From NCBI RefSeq assembly GCF_027988105.1, contig NZ_JAQJZJ010000008.1, forward strand, positions 62,001 to 126,000: a stretch of DNA of 64,000 bases, read 5' to 3'. This document shows, one piece after another, positions 52,622 to 61,667 of this stretch (its first letter is position 1; the number at the start of each line of letters is the position of its first letter). The stretch comes from Pseudomonas aestuarii. Lineage in GTDB: Bacteria; Pseudomonadota; Gammaproteobacteria; Pseudomonadales; Pseudomonadaceae. The position numbers and the translations under genes were made by a program. Below the pieces are notes generated by a model that saw only the letters and a program-made list of their open reading frames with translations, had not been told where the DNA came from and made no database searches.

Positions 52622-53247
52622 AACCGCGCCTCGACCTCCTTCCACTCGCCGGGCTGCAGGCCGTCCAGGCTCCAGGGGCCGATACGCACGCGCACCAGGC
52701 GCAGGGTCGGCAGGCCCACCGCCGCGGTCATGCGCCTGACCTGACGGTTGCGCCCCTCACGAATCACCAGCTCCAACCAGGTAGTCGGCACGCTCTTGCG
52801 AAAACGCACCGGCGGATTGCGCGGCCATAACGGCGGCTCATCCAGCACGCGCGCCTCGGCCGGCAGGGTCGGCCCGTCGTTCAGCTCGACGCCAGCGCAC
52901 AAGCGCTGCAGCTGTTCGGTCGTCGGCTCGCCTTCCACCTGCACCCAATAGGTTTTCGCCAGTTTGTGCTTGGGGTCGGCGATGCGCGCCTGCAGGCCAC
53001 CGTCGTTGGTCAGCAGCAGCAAGCCCTCGCTGTCACGATCCAGGCGCCCGGCCGGATAGACCCCGGGCACCGCGACGAAGTCCTTGAGGGTGGCGCGCCC
53101 CTGCTCGTCGTTGAACTGGGTCAGGACATCGAAGGGCTTGTTCAGCAGCAGCAGGCGCGGCTCGGCCGGCGGCGCTTTGGCCACCCGGCGAATGGCGGGT
53201 TTGCCGGTGGCATGCGAGGGTGCGGCAGAACGGGGCGGGCGTGACAT
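52618..53247 (-). CDS. rluE: 23S rRNA pseudouridine synthase RluE-type
   Basis: A 209-residue RsuA-family enzyme. The start is at ATG 53247 (MSRPPRSAAPSH), with GGAGCC upstream. The catalytic motif GRLDRDSEGLLLLTND has Asp at about residue 71. Family blocks LLLLNKPFDVLTQFNDEQGR, VELNDGPTLPAEA, LWPRNPPVRFRKSVPTTWLE and REGRNRQVRRMTA follow and match RluE closely. No S4 domain is present, as in RluE. It makes pseudouridine 2457 in 23S rRNA (E. coli numbering). The stop codon lies in the end of repeat copy B. Confidence 0.93.
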   Translation of the reverse strand: MSRPPRSAAPSHATGKPAIRRVAKAPPAEPRLLLLNKPFDVLTQFNDEQGRATLKDFVAVPGVYPAGRLDRDSEGLLLLTNDGGLQARIADPKHKLAKTYWVQVEGEPTTEQLQRLCAGVELNDGPTLPAEARVLDEPPLWPRNPPVRFRKSVPTTWLELVIREGRNRQVRRMTAAVGLPTLRLVRVRIGPWSLDGLQPGEWKEVEARL

Positions 53248-53388
53248 GCAGGCTCCGGGAGCAGAAAACGGGGTGACCAGTGTAACCGAGGCCACCCTTG
53301 GACCATCACTCCGGCTTATGGGGGATTCCTTCGCGCGTGCGGGCGTCTATGCTGGCTAGGTTCTGTTATCCGCACAGAGGGAATCCGC

Positions 53389-54423
53389 ATGAGCTCGTCC
53401 GCATCCGTTCTCGACACCTTCACCGGCTGGGCCGCCAAGGCGCCCGGCGCGCCACTCGAACCGCACAGCTACGACCCTGGCCCGCTGGGCGGCGAGGAGG
53501 TCGAGGTGGCGGTCGAGTACTGCGGCATCTGCCACTCCGACCAGTCGATGATCGACAACGAATGGGGCAACGCCCGCTATCCCTTCATCCCCGGCCACGA
53601 GGTGGTCGGCCGCATCGTCCGGGTCGGCGAGCAGGTGCGCGGCCTCGAACTCGGCCAGCGGGTCGGTATCGGCTGGTACAAGGGCAGCTGCATGCACTGC
53701 CACTCCTGCATGGAGGGCGCGCACCAGCTCTGCGGTTCGGTCAAACCGACCATCGTCGGCAGCAACGGCGGTTTCGCCGACCGCCTGCGCAGCCACTGGG
53801 CCTGGGCCGTGCCGCTGCCGGACGGGCTGGACCCTAGCCTGGTCGGCCCGCTGTTCTGCGCCGGTTCGACGGTATTCAGCCCGCTGCTGGAGTTCGACGT
53901 CAAACCCACCGACAAGGTCGGCGTGGTCGGCATCGGCGGCCTCGGTCATCTGGCCCTGGGCTTTCTCAATGCCTGGGGCTGCGAAGTCACCGCTTTCACC
54001 TCGTCGCTGAACAAGCAGGAAGAAGCCAAGCGCCTGGGCGCGCACAAGGTCGTCGCCTCGACCGACAGCGCGGCACTCAAGGCCATCGCCGGCAGCCTGG
54101 ATTTCCTCCTGGTCACCGCCAGTGCCGACCTCGACTGGAATGCCTTGATCGGCACCCTCGGCGGCAAGGGCCGCCTGCACTTCGTCGGCATCGTGCCGAG
54201 CGCCATCCCGGTGCATGTGTTCAACCTGATCCCGCGCCAGCGCAGCCTGTCCGGTTCGCCGGTCGGTTCACCGGCCAATATGGCGACCATGCTCGAGTTC
54301 TGCGCCCGTCACCAGATCCTGCCGCAGGTCGAGATGTTCCCCATGAGCCGGGTCAACGAGGCCATCGACCACCTGCGCGCCGGCAAGGCGCGCTACCGGG
54401 TGGTGCTGGACGCCAGCAAGTAA
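53389..54423 (+). CDS. Zinc-dependent alcohol dehydrogenase, Ahr/cinnamyl-type
   Basis: A 344-residue MDR enzyme. The catalytic zinc site is CGICHSDQSMIDNEWG (Cys at about residue 45) with GHEVVGR. The structural zinc site has four Cys in GSCMHCHSCMEGAHQLC (about 102-117). The Rossmann loop is VGVVGIGGLGHLALGFL. It groups with YahK/Ahr and cinnamyl-alcohol-type NADPH aldehyde reductases rather than ethanol dehydrogenases. GAGGGAATCCGC before ATG 53389 supports the start. A strong terminator follows. Confidence 0.92.
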   Translation: MSSSASVLDTFTGWAAKAPGAPLEPHSYDPGPLGGEEVEVAVEYCGICHSDQSMIDNEWGNARYPFIPGHEVVGRIVRVGEQVRGLELGQRVGIGWYKGSCMHCHSCMEGAHQLCGSVKPTIVGSNGGFADRLRSHWAWAVPLPDGLDPSLVGPLFCAGSTVFSPLLEFDVKPTDKVGVVGIGGLGHLALGFLNAWGCEVTAFTSSLNKQEEAKRLGAHKVVASTDSAALKAIAGSLDFLLVTASADLDWNALIGTLGGKGRLHFVGIVPSAIPVHVFNLIPRQRSLSGSPVGSPANMATMLEFCARHQILPQVEMFPMSRVNEAIDHLRAGKARYRVVLDASK

Positions 54424-54440
54424 GCAAACCCCGCGACGCA

Positions 54441-54470
54441 AAAGCCCGAGGCTCGCACCTCGGGCTTTTT
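54441..54470 (+). terminator. Rho-independent terminator after the alcohol dehydrogenase
   Basis: AAAGCCCGAGG (54441-54451) and CCTCGGGCTTT (54458-54468) form an 11-bp stem with a 6-nt loop, followed by TT. The A-run on the left also lets it serve amn on the minus strand, which ends at 54491. Confidence 0.9.
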
Positions 54471-54490
54471 CATGCAGGTGCCCTTGGCTG

Positions 54491-55966
54491 TTAGCGAAAC
54501 GGCGGCTCGTCGAAGCTGCGCAGCTTGCGCGAGTGCAGCGAGTTGAGCTGGCCGCGCAGCAGGTCGAGGGCGGTGATGCCGATGTGCAGGTGCTGGGTCA
54601 CCGCGCGCTCGTAGAAGGCGCCGGCGGCACCGGGCAATTTGATCTCGCTGTGCAGCGGTTTGTCCGAGACGCACAGCAGGGTGCCGTAGGGCACCCGCAG
54701 ACGATAGCCCTGGGCGGCGATGGTGCCGCTTTCCATGTCCACCGCCACGGCGCGCGACAGGTTAATCAGCGGTCGTTCCTGGGCCCAGCGCAACTCCCAG
54801 TTGCGATCATCGTAAGTCAGCACGGTGCCGGTACGCAGGCGCCGCTTGAGCGCATCGCCATGCTCGCCGGTGACTTGCGCGGCTGCCGCTTGCAAGGCCA
54901 TCTGCACTTCGGCCAGGGCCGGCAGGGGAATGTTGGGCGGCAGCACCCGATCGAGAATCCCGTCGCGGCGCATGTAGGCGTGGGCCAGCACGTAATCGCC
55001 GATGGTCTGCGATTGGCGCAGGCCACCGCAGTGGCCGATCATCAGCCAGCAGTGCGGGCGCAGCACGGCCAGGTGGTCGGTGATGTTTTTCGCGTTGGAC
55101 GGCCCCACGCCAATGTTGACCAAGGTGATGCCGTCGCCAGGGCTGGCACCCTGCAGGTGGTAGGCCGGCATCTGATAGCGGTGCCAGACCACGGTCTCGA
55201 TGATCGCCTGCATCTCGCCTTCGGCCATGCCGCGCTCGATCACCACGTTGCCCGGCAACACCATGCGCATGAAACGCGAATCAGCCTGCAACACATCCAG
55301 GCCATGGCGAATGAACTGGTCGACGTAGCGGTGATAGTTGGTCAGCAGGATCCACGGCTGCACATGGCGCCAGTCGCTGCCGGTGTAATGCACCAGGCGG
55401 CGCAGGGAAAAATCGACCCGGGCGGCGTCGAACAGGGCCAGCGGCAATTGCTCCGCACCCTCCCAGTCGTACAGGCCATCGGCCGTGCCGTCGGTGGCGG
55501 CAGACAGGTCGGTGCTGGGGAAGACCCGCGCCAGTTCGGCGGCGGTAACCCCCGAGCCGGCCAGCTCATCGCCATGCTCGACCACATAGGGATAGGGAAT
55601 ATTCTGCTGACTGGTACCCACTTCAACACACACGGTAAAGTCGTGCATCAGCGGCTGCAGTTGCTCCAGCAGGTAGCTGCGAAACGCCTCGGGGTGAGTC
55701 ACCGTGATGCTGTAGGTGCCCGGCACCTGGACCTTGGCATAGGCACGCACCGTCGCGGGCGCCTCGCCCTGGCACCGGTAGGTCAGGCGCAGTTCGGGGT
55801 AATGGAACTGGCGCAGTTGCTCGGCGTCCGGTTTGATGCCTTCCTTGACATAGCGCTTGAGCGCCCGACTCAGCGCTGCGGTGGCCTGCTGATGCAGGGC
55901 GGCCAGGCGATCCACGGCCTCTTCGGCAGTAGTGGCGACGACGAAGTCTTCTGAACTGAGGGTCAC
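54491..55966 (-). CDS. amn: AMP nucleosidase
   Basis: A 491-residue enzyme that hydrolyses AMP to adenine and ribose 5-phosphate. The N-terminal AMN domain (LTYRCQGEAPATVRAYAKVQ, GTYSITVTHPEAFRSYLLEQ) and the C-terminal phosphorylase-like domain (LVNIGVGPSNAKNITDHLAV, MIGHCGGLRQSQTIGDYVLA, AVAVDMESGTIAAQGYRLRV) are both complete. The start is GTG 55966, with GGAAT about 7 nt upstream, and homologues begin near there. It controls AMP levels. It shares a terminator with the convergent dehydrogenase gene. Confidence 0.95.
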   Translation of the reverse strand: MTLSSEDFVVATTAEEAVDRLAALHQQATAALSRALKRYVKEGIKPDAEQLRQFHYPELRLTYRCQGEAPATVRAYAKVQVPGTYSITVTHPEAFRSYLLEQLQPLMHDFTVCVEVGTSQQNIPYPYVVEHGDELAGSGVTAAELARVFPSTDLSAATDGTADGLYDWEGAEQLPLALFDAARVDFSLRRLVHYTGSDWRHVQPWILLTNYHRYVDQFIRHGLDVLQADSRFMRMVLPGNVVIERGMAEGEMQAIIETVVWHRYQMPAYHLQGASPGDGITLVNIGVGPSNAKNITDHLAVLRPHCWLMIGHCGGLRQSQTIGDYVLAHAYMRRDGILDRVLPPNIPLPALAEVQMALQAAAAQVTGEHGDALKRRLRTGTVLTYDDRNWELRWAQERPLINLSRAVAVDMESGTIAAQGYRLRVPYGTLLCVSDKPLHSEIKLPGAAGAFYERAVTQHLHIGITALDLLRGQLNSLHSRKLRSFDEPPFR

Positions 55967-56038
55967 GGCAGATATTCCTGGCTGAATACACGTGCCTATC
56001 TTGCCTTGATCGCCGCGCCTTGGCATAGCGCGGCGTGG

Positions 56039-56365
56039 CTACCCCAGCAGTCGCCGCAGATCCTCCGGCAACGGCTGCGCAGTCAAGGCCCCGGCCCGTC
56101 TGGTGCCGGGGTTACCGAGCGGATACCAGCCCAGCAACGAACCCAGACTACCGGGCACACGCAGCATCTGCGCGGCCAACTCCGCCCAGTCACCCTGGCG
56201 CCAGGCCCAGGCCAGCAGCCACAGGTGACTGCGCAGGTGATCGACGAACAGCGGCTGGCCGAGGATATGGGCGCGCTCCAGATGGCGCAGCTCGGCCTGC
56301 GGATCGACGCCACGCAGCGCGCGAGCCTGGTGATATTCGTGCTGGAAGGCTTGATTGCGGGTCAT
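56039..56365 (-). CDS. DUF3703 family protein
   Basis: A 108-residue helical protein. ATG 56365 (MTRNQAFQHEYHQARALRGV) is fixed by AGGAGTGAG upstream. The block HLERAHILGQPLFVDHLRSH then LWLLAWAWRQGDWAELAAQM is the DUF3703 signature. These proteins are often found near metal or thiol genes but are uncharacterised. It sits between amn and the acyl-CoA dehydrogenase on the same strand. Confidence 0.88.
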   Translation of the reverse strand: MTRNQAFQHEYHQARALRGVDPQAELRHLERAHILGQPLFVDHLRSHLWLLAWAWRQGDWAELAAQMLRVPGSLGSLLGWYPLGNPGTRRAGALTAQPLPEDLRRLLG

Positions 56366-56449
56366 CTCACTCACTCCTATGGCAAGGGCCCTCAGTCTGC
56401 AACCGAGGGGCGGCCTGCAGGTCAAGCGTCCCCTGCCAGGAACGACGAC

Positions 56450-58099
56450 TCAAATGAGCTGCGGTGTGCTGCGCGCCAGCAGCGCCGCCACATCCACGCC
56501 GCGCGGCAGGGTGCCGTAGACCCGTCCGCCGTCGCCCAGGCGGCTGGCGCTAAAGGCGTCGCTGACCGCGGCATTGCCGGCCTCCAGCAGCAGCTTGGCC
56601 TGCAGCGCGACGGCCACGTCTTCGGTGAGTTGGCGGGCGCGGTACTGGATGTCGGCGCTGTCGGCAAAATCCGCCTGGAGTTTGTCGATATGCCGCTTCA
56701 GCCGGGCATCGCCGTGGCCGTCGCCCAGCTCGGCGAACAGTGCATCGAGCACGCCCGGCTCCTTCGACAGGGCGCGCAGCACGTCCAGGCACTGCACGTT
56801 GCCGGAGCCTTCCCAGGTGGAGTTGACCGGGGCCTCGCGGTACAGCCGCGGCAGGATGCTGTCTTCGACGTAGCCGGCGCCGCCCATGCATTCGGCAGCC
56901 TCGTTGATCATGGCCGGCGCGCGCTTGCAGATCCAGTACTTGCCGACCGCTATGACCAGGCGGGCGAGCTTGTCTTCCTGCGGGTCTGCGGCGTGGTCCA
57001 GGGCCTTGCCCATGCGCAGGGTCAGGGCCAGGGCGGCTTCGCTTTCCAGGGCCAGGTCGGCCAGGACGTTCTGCATCAGCGGTTGTTCACTGAGCACGCG
57101 GCCGCCGACCTGGCGGTAGGCACAGTGATGGGCGGCCTGGGTCAGGGCCTGACGCATCAGGGCACTGGAGCCGACCATGCAGTCGAAGCGGGTCAGCGCG
57201 ACCATCTCGATGATGGTCGGCACGCCGCGCCCCTCCTCGCCGACCATCCAGGCCAGGGCGCCGCGGTACTCGACTTCGCTGGAGGCATTCGACCAGTTGC
57301 CCAGCTTGTTCTTCAGGCGCTGGATATACAGCTCGTTGCGCGTGCCGTCCGGGCGGTGGCGCGGCAGCAGGAAGCAGGTCAGGCCCTTGTCGGTATAGGC
57401 CAGGGTGAGGAAGGCGTCGCACATGGGCGCCGAGCAGAACCACTTGTGGCCGACCAGCTCATAGGCCTGGCCGGGCCCGCCAGCGCCGACCGGGTAGGCG
57501 CGAGTGGTGTTGGCACGCACGTCGGTGCCGCCCTGCTTCTCGGTCATGGCCATGCCGATGGTGGCGCCGCTCTTCTGTTCGAGCGGCAGGTTGCGCGGGT
57601 CGTACTGGGTCGAGAGGATCTTCGGCAGCCAGATTTCGGCGATATCCGGCTGCAGTTTCAAGGCCGGCACGCTGGCGTAGGTCATGGTCAGCGGACAGCC
57701 GCTGCCGGCTTCGGCCTGGCTGTGCAGGTAGCTCATGGCGGCGCGGGCGACCTGGACGCCGGGACGCGGGTCGGTCCAGGGCAGCGAGGGGATGCCGTGT
57801 TCGATGGCCGCGCTCATCAGCTGGTGATAAGCCGGGTGGAACTCGACCAGATCGATGCGCTGGCCATAGCGGTCGTGACTCTTGAACACCGGCTTGTTCT
57901 CGTTGGCGAGGAAGCCGGCGGCCATCAACTCGCCACCGGCCAGGGCACCATAGGCGTCGATGCGCGCCTCGGCCCAGCCGCCGCCGAAGCGTTTGTTCCA
58001 CTCCTGCAAGGGCAGGTCGGCACGGTACAGGTTAATCCCGTCCAGCGGCGGCACCTGGTTGAACACCTCATGGGTTTCGGCTTGCAGGTTCAGGTTCAT
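56450..58099 (-). CDS. Acyl-CoA dehydrogenase, AidB-like
   Basis: A 549-residue flavoprotein, long for an acyl-CoA dehydrogenase and close to AidB (about 540). FAD-contact blocks are GMAMTEKQGGTDVRANTTRA, YELVGHKWFCSAPMCDAFL and VEYRGALAWMVGEEGRGVPT. ECMGGAGYVEDSILPRLYRE then PVNSTWEGSGNVQCLDVLRA is the AidB/isovaleryl-like end. The catalytic base is not certain. AidB binds DNA in the alkylation response, but most relatives are metabolic. It overlaps the TetR gene's stop (ATGA), so the two form one operon. Confidence 0.92.
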   Translation of the reverse strand: MNLNLQAETHEVFNQVPPLDGINLYRADLPLQEWNKRFGGGWAEARIDAYGALAGGELMAAGFLANENKPVFKSHDRYGQRIDLVEFHPAYHQLMSAAIEHGIPSLPWTDPRPGVQVARAAMSYLHSQAEAGSGCPLTMTYASVPALKLQPDIAEIWLPKILSTQYDPRNLPLEQKSGATIGMAMTEKQGGTDVRANTTRAYPVGAGGPGQAYELVGHKWFCSAPMCDAFLTLAYTDKGLTCFLLPRHRPDGTRNELYIQRLKNKLGNWSNASSEVEYRGALAWMVGEEGRGVPTIIEMVALTRFDCMVGSSALMRQALTQAAHHCAYRQVGGRVLSEQPLMQNVLADLALESEAALALTLRMGKALDHAADPQEDKLARLVIAVGKYWICKRAPAMINEAAECMGGAGYVEDSILPRLYREAPVNSTWEGSGNVQCLDVLRALSKEPGVLDALFAELGDGHGDARLKRHIDKLQADFADSADIQYRARQLTEDVAVALQAKLLLEAGNAAVSDAFSASRLGDGGRVYGTLPRGVDVAALLARSTPQLI

Positions 58100-58737
58100 G
58101 ACAATGAGTCCTCGGCGCCGACGGCGCGCAGACAGAAGGTGACCAGGTTCTGGCTGACTTCAACCAGTTCCAGGCTGGAATGGCCCGCGTCTCGGGCAGC
58201 GCGGGCAGGCGGTGACAAGGGACCGACCAGGACTTCGGCAATCGCGCCGACCAGGCAGGCGGCGACCAGGCCGACGTGCTGGACACGAAAGGCGCCGCAG
58301 GCAACGCCTTCCTCGAGCAGCTCGCCGAACAACTCGGCATAGGCCTCGCGGTAAAGCAGGCGCTGCTCGTCGACCTGCGGCTCGACCGGCTCGGCGATCA
58401 AGGCAAAGGCCAGGCGGCGGCTGTGCCAGGCCCGCGCGGCGAACTGCTGCAAGCCGGCGGCCAGGCGCTCGGCCGGGTGGCCCGGGGCACGCAGGGTCTG
58501 CAGCAGCGCCTCGAGCTCGCCCTGGCTGGCGATAGCGAAGACTTCGGCGGCCAGTTCGCCCTTGTTGTGAAAATGACGGTACAGACTGCCGGTGGCGATG
58601 CCGACGTCCTCGGCCAGCGCCTGCATGGTCAGGGCGGCGAAACCACCCTCGACGACCCGGGCCAGGGCGCGGGTGAGAATCTGCTCACGCAGCGCCTGAT
58701 CGCGGTCGATACGCAGGGCGCTGGTCCGATAAGCCAT
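58096..58737 (-). CDS. TetR-family regulator of the acyl-CoA dehydrogenase operon
   Basis: A 213-residue protein. The N-terminal helix-turn-helix has MQALAEDVGIATGSLYRHFH then NKGELAAEVF (residues about 37-67). The rest is a helical ligand domain. It is first in an operon and its TGA overlaps the dehydrogenase ATG (58096-58099), so the regulator and enzyme are translated together. ATTCA/TGAAT half-sites cluster immediately upstream of its start, consistent with autoregulation. The ligand may be an acyl-CoA or fatty acid, an inference from the enzyme. Confidence 0.92.
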   Translation of the reverse strand: MAYRTSALRIDRDQALREQILTRALARVVEGGFAALTMQALAEDVGIATGSLYRHFHNKGELAAEVFAIASQGELEALLQTLRAPGHPAERLAAGLQQFAARAWHSRRLAFALIAEPVEPQVDEQRLLYREAYAELFGELLEEGVACGAFRVQHVGLVAACLVGAIAEVLVGPLSPPARAARDAGHSSLELVEVSQNLVTFCLRAVGAEDSLS

Positions 58738-58741
58738 GATC

Positions 58742-58776
58742 TGAATCCTGATTCATTAATTGAATTCAGTGAATCA
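58742..58776. promoter_or_regulatory. Probable TetR operator cluster
   Basis: TGAAT/ATTCA half-sites occur at 58742, 58751, 58761, 58764 and 58770 within 35 nt. They give TGAAT-N4-ATTCA, ATTCA-N5-TGAAT, the palindrome TGAATTCA, and the outer pair TGATTCA (58749-58755) with TGAATCA (58770-58776). The cluster starts 5 nt from the TetR start codon. Binding is inferred. Confidence 0.55.
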
Positions 58777-58945
58777 TGCTTCAGAGTTTGCGCAAAGGGG
58801 CATTTCGGCCAAGAGACAGGGTGAAAGCCAGGCCGCTCAGGAACCACCTCGAAACTGATTGCGCCTGGTCGTCCGGCTTCGAGCAATCAGGCTTGCAGGC
58901 GGATAGAGCCCAGGCACAAGCGCCTATTCGGCCTATGCGTGCGCT

Positions 58946-61327
58946 TCAGCCGAGGGCGCACAACACCCAGTCGTGCAACAGGCCGCGCAGCGCCTCGAAT
59001 TTCACCGGCTTGGCCAGATAATCATTCATTCCGGCCGCCAGACAGCGCTCGCGGTCGCCGCTGTGACTGTGGGCGGTGATCGCCAGTACCGGCAGCTCCA
59101 GGCAACCTGGCAAAGCACGCAGCGCCCGGCAGGTGGCGAAACCGTCCATCACCGGCATCTGGCAATCCATCAGCACCGCATCGACCGCTTCGCCCCGCAG
59201 CACCGCAAGGGCTTCGGCGCCATTGTCGGCGGTGCGCACGCGGTAACCGAGCTTGAGCAACATGCCGCGGGTCACCAACTGGTTGATCGCATTGTCCTCG
59301 ACGATCAACACCGTGCACTGCTCGGGCTGGCGCAACGCCTGGGTGCCGGCGCGGCGTACGGGGACGGGCCTTGCCGCCGTCGCCAGCGGCAAGGCCAGCG
59401 GCACCTGCAACTGGAAGCGGCTGCCCTGGCCCGGCTGCGACTCATGACTGAGGCTACCACCGAGCAGATCGACCAGCTGTCGACAGATTGCCAGGCCGAT
59501 ACCCAGACCACCGTATTCGCGCGTCATCGAGCCGTCCAACTGGTGGAAGCGCTGATACAGCGAGGTGTCCTCAGGCGCAGTGAAGCCCACGCCCGTGTCG
59601 ATCACCTCGAGGCTCAGCGGCAGGCTATCGGGCGCCGTACCGGCGCGCCTGACCCGCAGGCGAACCTCCCCCTGGGCGGTGAACTTGATGGCGTTGTCGA
59701 GCAGGTAGCCGAGGCACTGCGCCAGCTTGCCGACATCGCCTTCGAGGGTATCGGGCAGGCTTTCGTCCAGTTCCAGGACAAACCGCAGGCCCTTGTCCTC
59801 GGCATGCCGCGCGTACTGCGCACGCAAGCCGTCGAGCATCCCGCGCAGGCTGAATGGCTCGCGCCGCGGATACAGCTTGCCGGCCTGCAGCTCGCTGAGG
59901 GCAAGAATGTCGTTGACCATGCGCATCATGTCCCGCGCCGAACTGGCGGCGGTTTTCTGGTACTGCGCCAGTTCGGCGTCCAGACTGACCGTCTGCATCA
60001 GTTCCAGCGAGCCGATCACCCCGTTCATCGGCGTACGCAACTCGTGGGTGACGGTGGCGAGGAATTCGTCCTTCAGCTGATTGCTGTTGGCCAGTTCCTG
60101 GTTCAGCGTCTCCAGCTTGCGTCCGCTATCCTGGAGAATCCGTGCGCGCTCCTCCTTCATCGCGTTGATCCGGTCGGCCAGGGCCAGCGACAGCAAGCCG
60201 ACCTCCAGCGCCGAACCGATCTGACTGGCGTACATGGTCAGGAACATATTGGGCAGGTAGCCGAGCACCATCAGGCTATTGATTACGCCGCCGAGCAAAA
60301 AGGTGGTCCAGGCGATGATGAAGTAACGCGCCACGCGCATGCCGCGCAGCCAGGCGATGATCCCCGCGGCAAAGACCACCACGGTGAACAGCAGCGCCAG
60401 GTAGGTGGCCAGCCGCAGCGACAGCGCATAGCTGACGGTCAGCGCCAGCAGCATCACCCCTGCACCGCTGGCCATCAGCGCCAGCAGGGTGCGGTCGACC
60501 CAGGGGCTGTGTTCGGCGGTATGCAGGAAGCTGCGCGCGAACTGGCAGCCGAACAGCGCGGCCGAACCAATCAGAAAGGGTGTTGAGGCATTCGCCCACC
60601 AAGGGTTGTCGGGCCAGAAATACTCGATGCCGGCACCGTTGACCGAGACCTGATAGAGGCCGAACGAGGCGATATAGAGGATGTAATAGAGGTAGCTGGC
60701 ATCCCTGACGCTGAGGAAGATGAACAGGTTGTAGATCAGCATCACCAGCAACACGCCGTAGATGATGCCGAGCACATAGATGCGCGCGGGCTGCTCTTCC
60801 AGGTAGGCATTGGGTGCCCACAGACTCAGCGGCGCCTGGATCGAACCCTGGCTTTGCAGGCGCAGATAGACGCGCTGCGGCTGGTTCGGCGGCAGGCTCA
60901 GTTCAAACAGGTAGTTGTGATGCTTGATCTGCCGGCTGGCGAATGGCAATGCGTCGCCGGTGCGCTGGGCCAGTTGGAACTTGCCCTGGGCATCCGCTAG
61001 ATAGAGGTTCAGCTGATCCAGCGGCGGATAGGCCAGCTCCAGCAACCACAGCCTGGATCCGTCCGGCCACTGCGGTCGATATTCCAGATCCAGGCGCAGC
61101 CAGAATACCGAACGCGAATAGCCGGCATTCAGTACCGGCTGGTCATGCTGGCGAAAGCTCGCCTGCAACGCTGGCGAGGTGACCTCGTCGATAGTCGCAT
61201 CGCCGCGTACATCCTCGAACACCTGCATGGCCTTGCCCAGTGGCAGCTCGCGGGTATGTTCATCGAACACCACGGCAGAGGCGCATAGCGGCCAGACGGC
61301 GAACAGAATAATCAGGAGGTAGCGCAT
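58946..61327 (-). CDS. ladS: Hybrid sensor kinase LadS
   Basis: A 793-residue protein. A signal peptide is followed by a periplasmic 7TMR-DISMED2 carbohydrate-binding-like domain (about residues 25-170). Seven helices (7TMR-DISM, about 185-385) lead to a HisKA domain with FLATVTHELRTPMNGVIGSL (phospho-His about 427). The HATPase has DNAIKFTAQGEVRLRVRR and GGLGIGLAICRQL, and the C-terminal receiver has MDCQMPVMDGFATCRAL (Asp about 720). The length, layout and neighbours (TetR, dehydrogenase, thiD) match P. aeruginosa ladS, which signals through the Gac/Rsm pathway toward biofilm. It is divergent from thiD. Confidence 0.92.
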   Translation of the reverse strand: MRYLLIILFAVWPLCASAVVFDEHTRELPLGKAMQVFEDVRGDATIDEVTSPALQASFRQHDQPVLNAGYSRSVFWLRLDLEYRPQWPDGSRLWLLELAYPPLDQLNLYLADAQGKFQLAQRTGDALPFASRQIKHHNYLFELSLPPNQPQRVYLRLQSQGSIQAPLSLWAPNAYLEEQPARIYVLGIIYGVLLVMLIYNLFIFLSVRDASYLYYILYIASFGLYQVSVNGAGIEYFWPDNPWWANASTPFLIGSAALFGCQFARSFLHTAEHSPWVDRTLLALMASGAGVMLLALTVSYALSLRLATYLALLFTVVVFAAGIIAWLRGMRVARYFIIAWTTFLLGGVINSLMVLGYLPNMFLTMYASQIGSALEVGLLSLALADRINAMKEERARILQDSGRKLETLNQELANSNQLKDEFLATVTHELRTPMNGVIGSLELMQTVSLDAELAQYQKTAASSARDMMRMVNDILALSELQAGKLYPRREPFSLRGMLDGLRAQYARHAEDKGLRFVLELDESLPDTLEGDVGKLAQCLGYLLDNAIKFTAQGEVRLRVRRAGTAPDSLPLSLEVIDTGVGFTAPEDTSLYQRFHQLDGSMTREYGGLGIGLAICRQLVDLLGGSLSHESQPGQGSRFQLQVPLALPLATAARPVPVRRAGTQALRQPEQCTVLIVEDNAINQLVTRGMLLKLGYRVRTADNGAEALAVLRGEAVDAVLMDCQMPVMDGFATCRALRALPGCLELPVLAITAHSHSGDRERCLAAGMNDYLAKPVKFEALRGLLHDWVLCALG

Positions 61328-61667
61328 GCGGACCCACGAAGGCGAAATCGGGGTATGTCGGGGGTGCGCCGGAGAGCCCTGCTCTCCTGACTGGCACCGC
61401 CTCGCCTACCCGGTTACCCGGTTTTTTGAGTGGCCGTCACTCTAGCACAGGCTTTACGGGTGGAAACGGCGGCTGGCGCAAACATCCCGGGCAGGCCATG
61501 CAGGCGTTGAAATCAGCGCTACGAGCCAGGCAGGCAGCCCTCATGCACCGGCTGGCTAACACCGCCGATACGATCTGGATGCCCTACGCCAATCGCCACA
61601 GCCCGAGTTATGCGCAGCCTATGCCCCGCGGTTCAATCGGGGCCATTTAATGCTAAGCTCGCGCACC
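61328..61667. other. 340-nt divergent space between ladS and thiD
   Basis: No gene seen. It has a small perfect hairpin GGAGAGC-CCT-GCTCTCC (61371-61387), a T-run at about 61422-61427 after a repeated ACCCGGTT, and GCCCCG-N9-CGGGGC (61622-61642) close to the thiD start. I looked for the conserved THI-box of a TPP riboswitch and did not find it. Promoters for both genes must lie here. Confidence 0.5.

Noticed and set aside
61328..61667. TPP riboswitch upstream of thiD
   Set aside because: I looked for the conserved CUGAGA and ACCUGA-type elements of the THI box and did not find them in the right arrangement. In Pseudomonas the known one precedes thiC.
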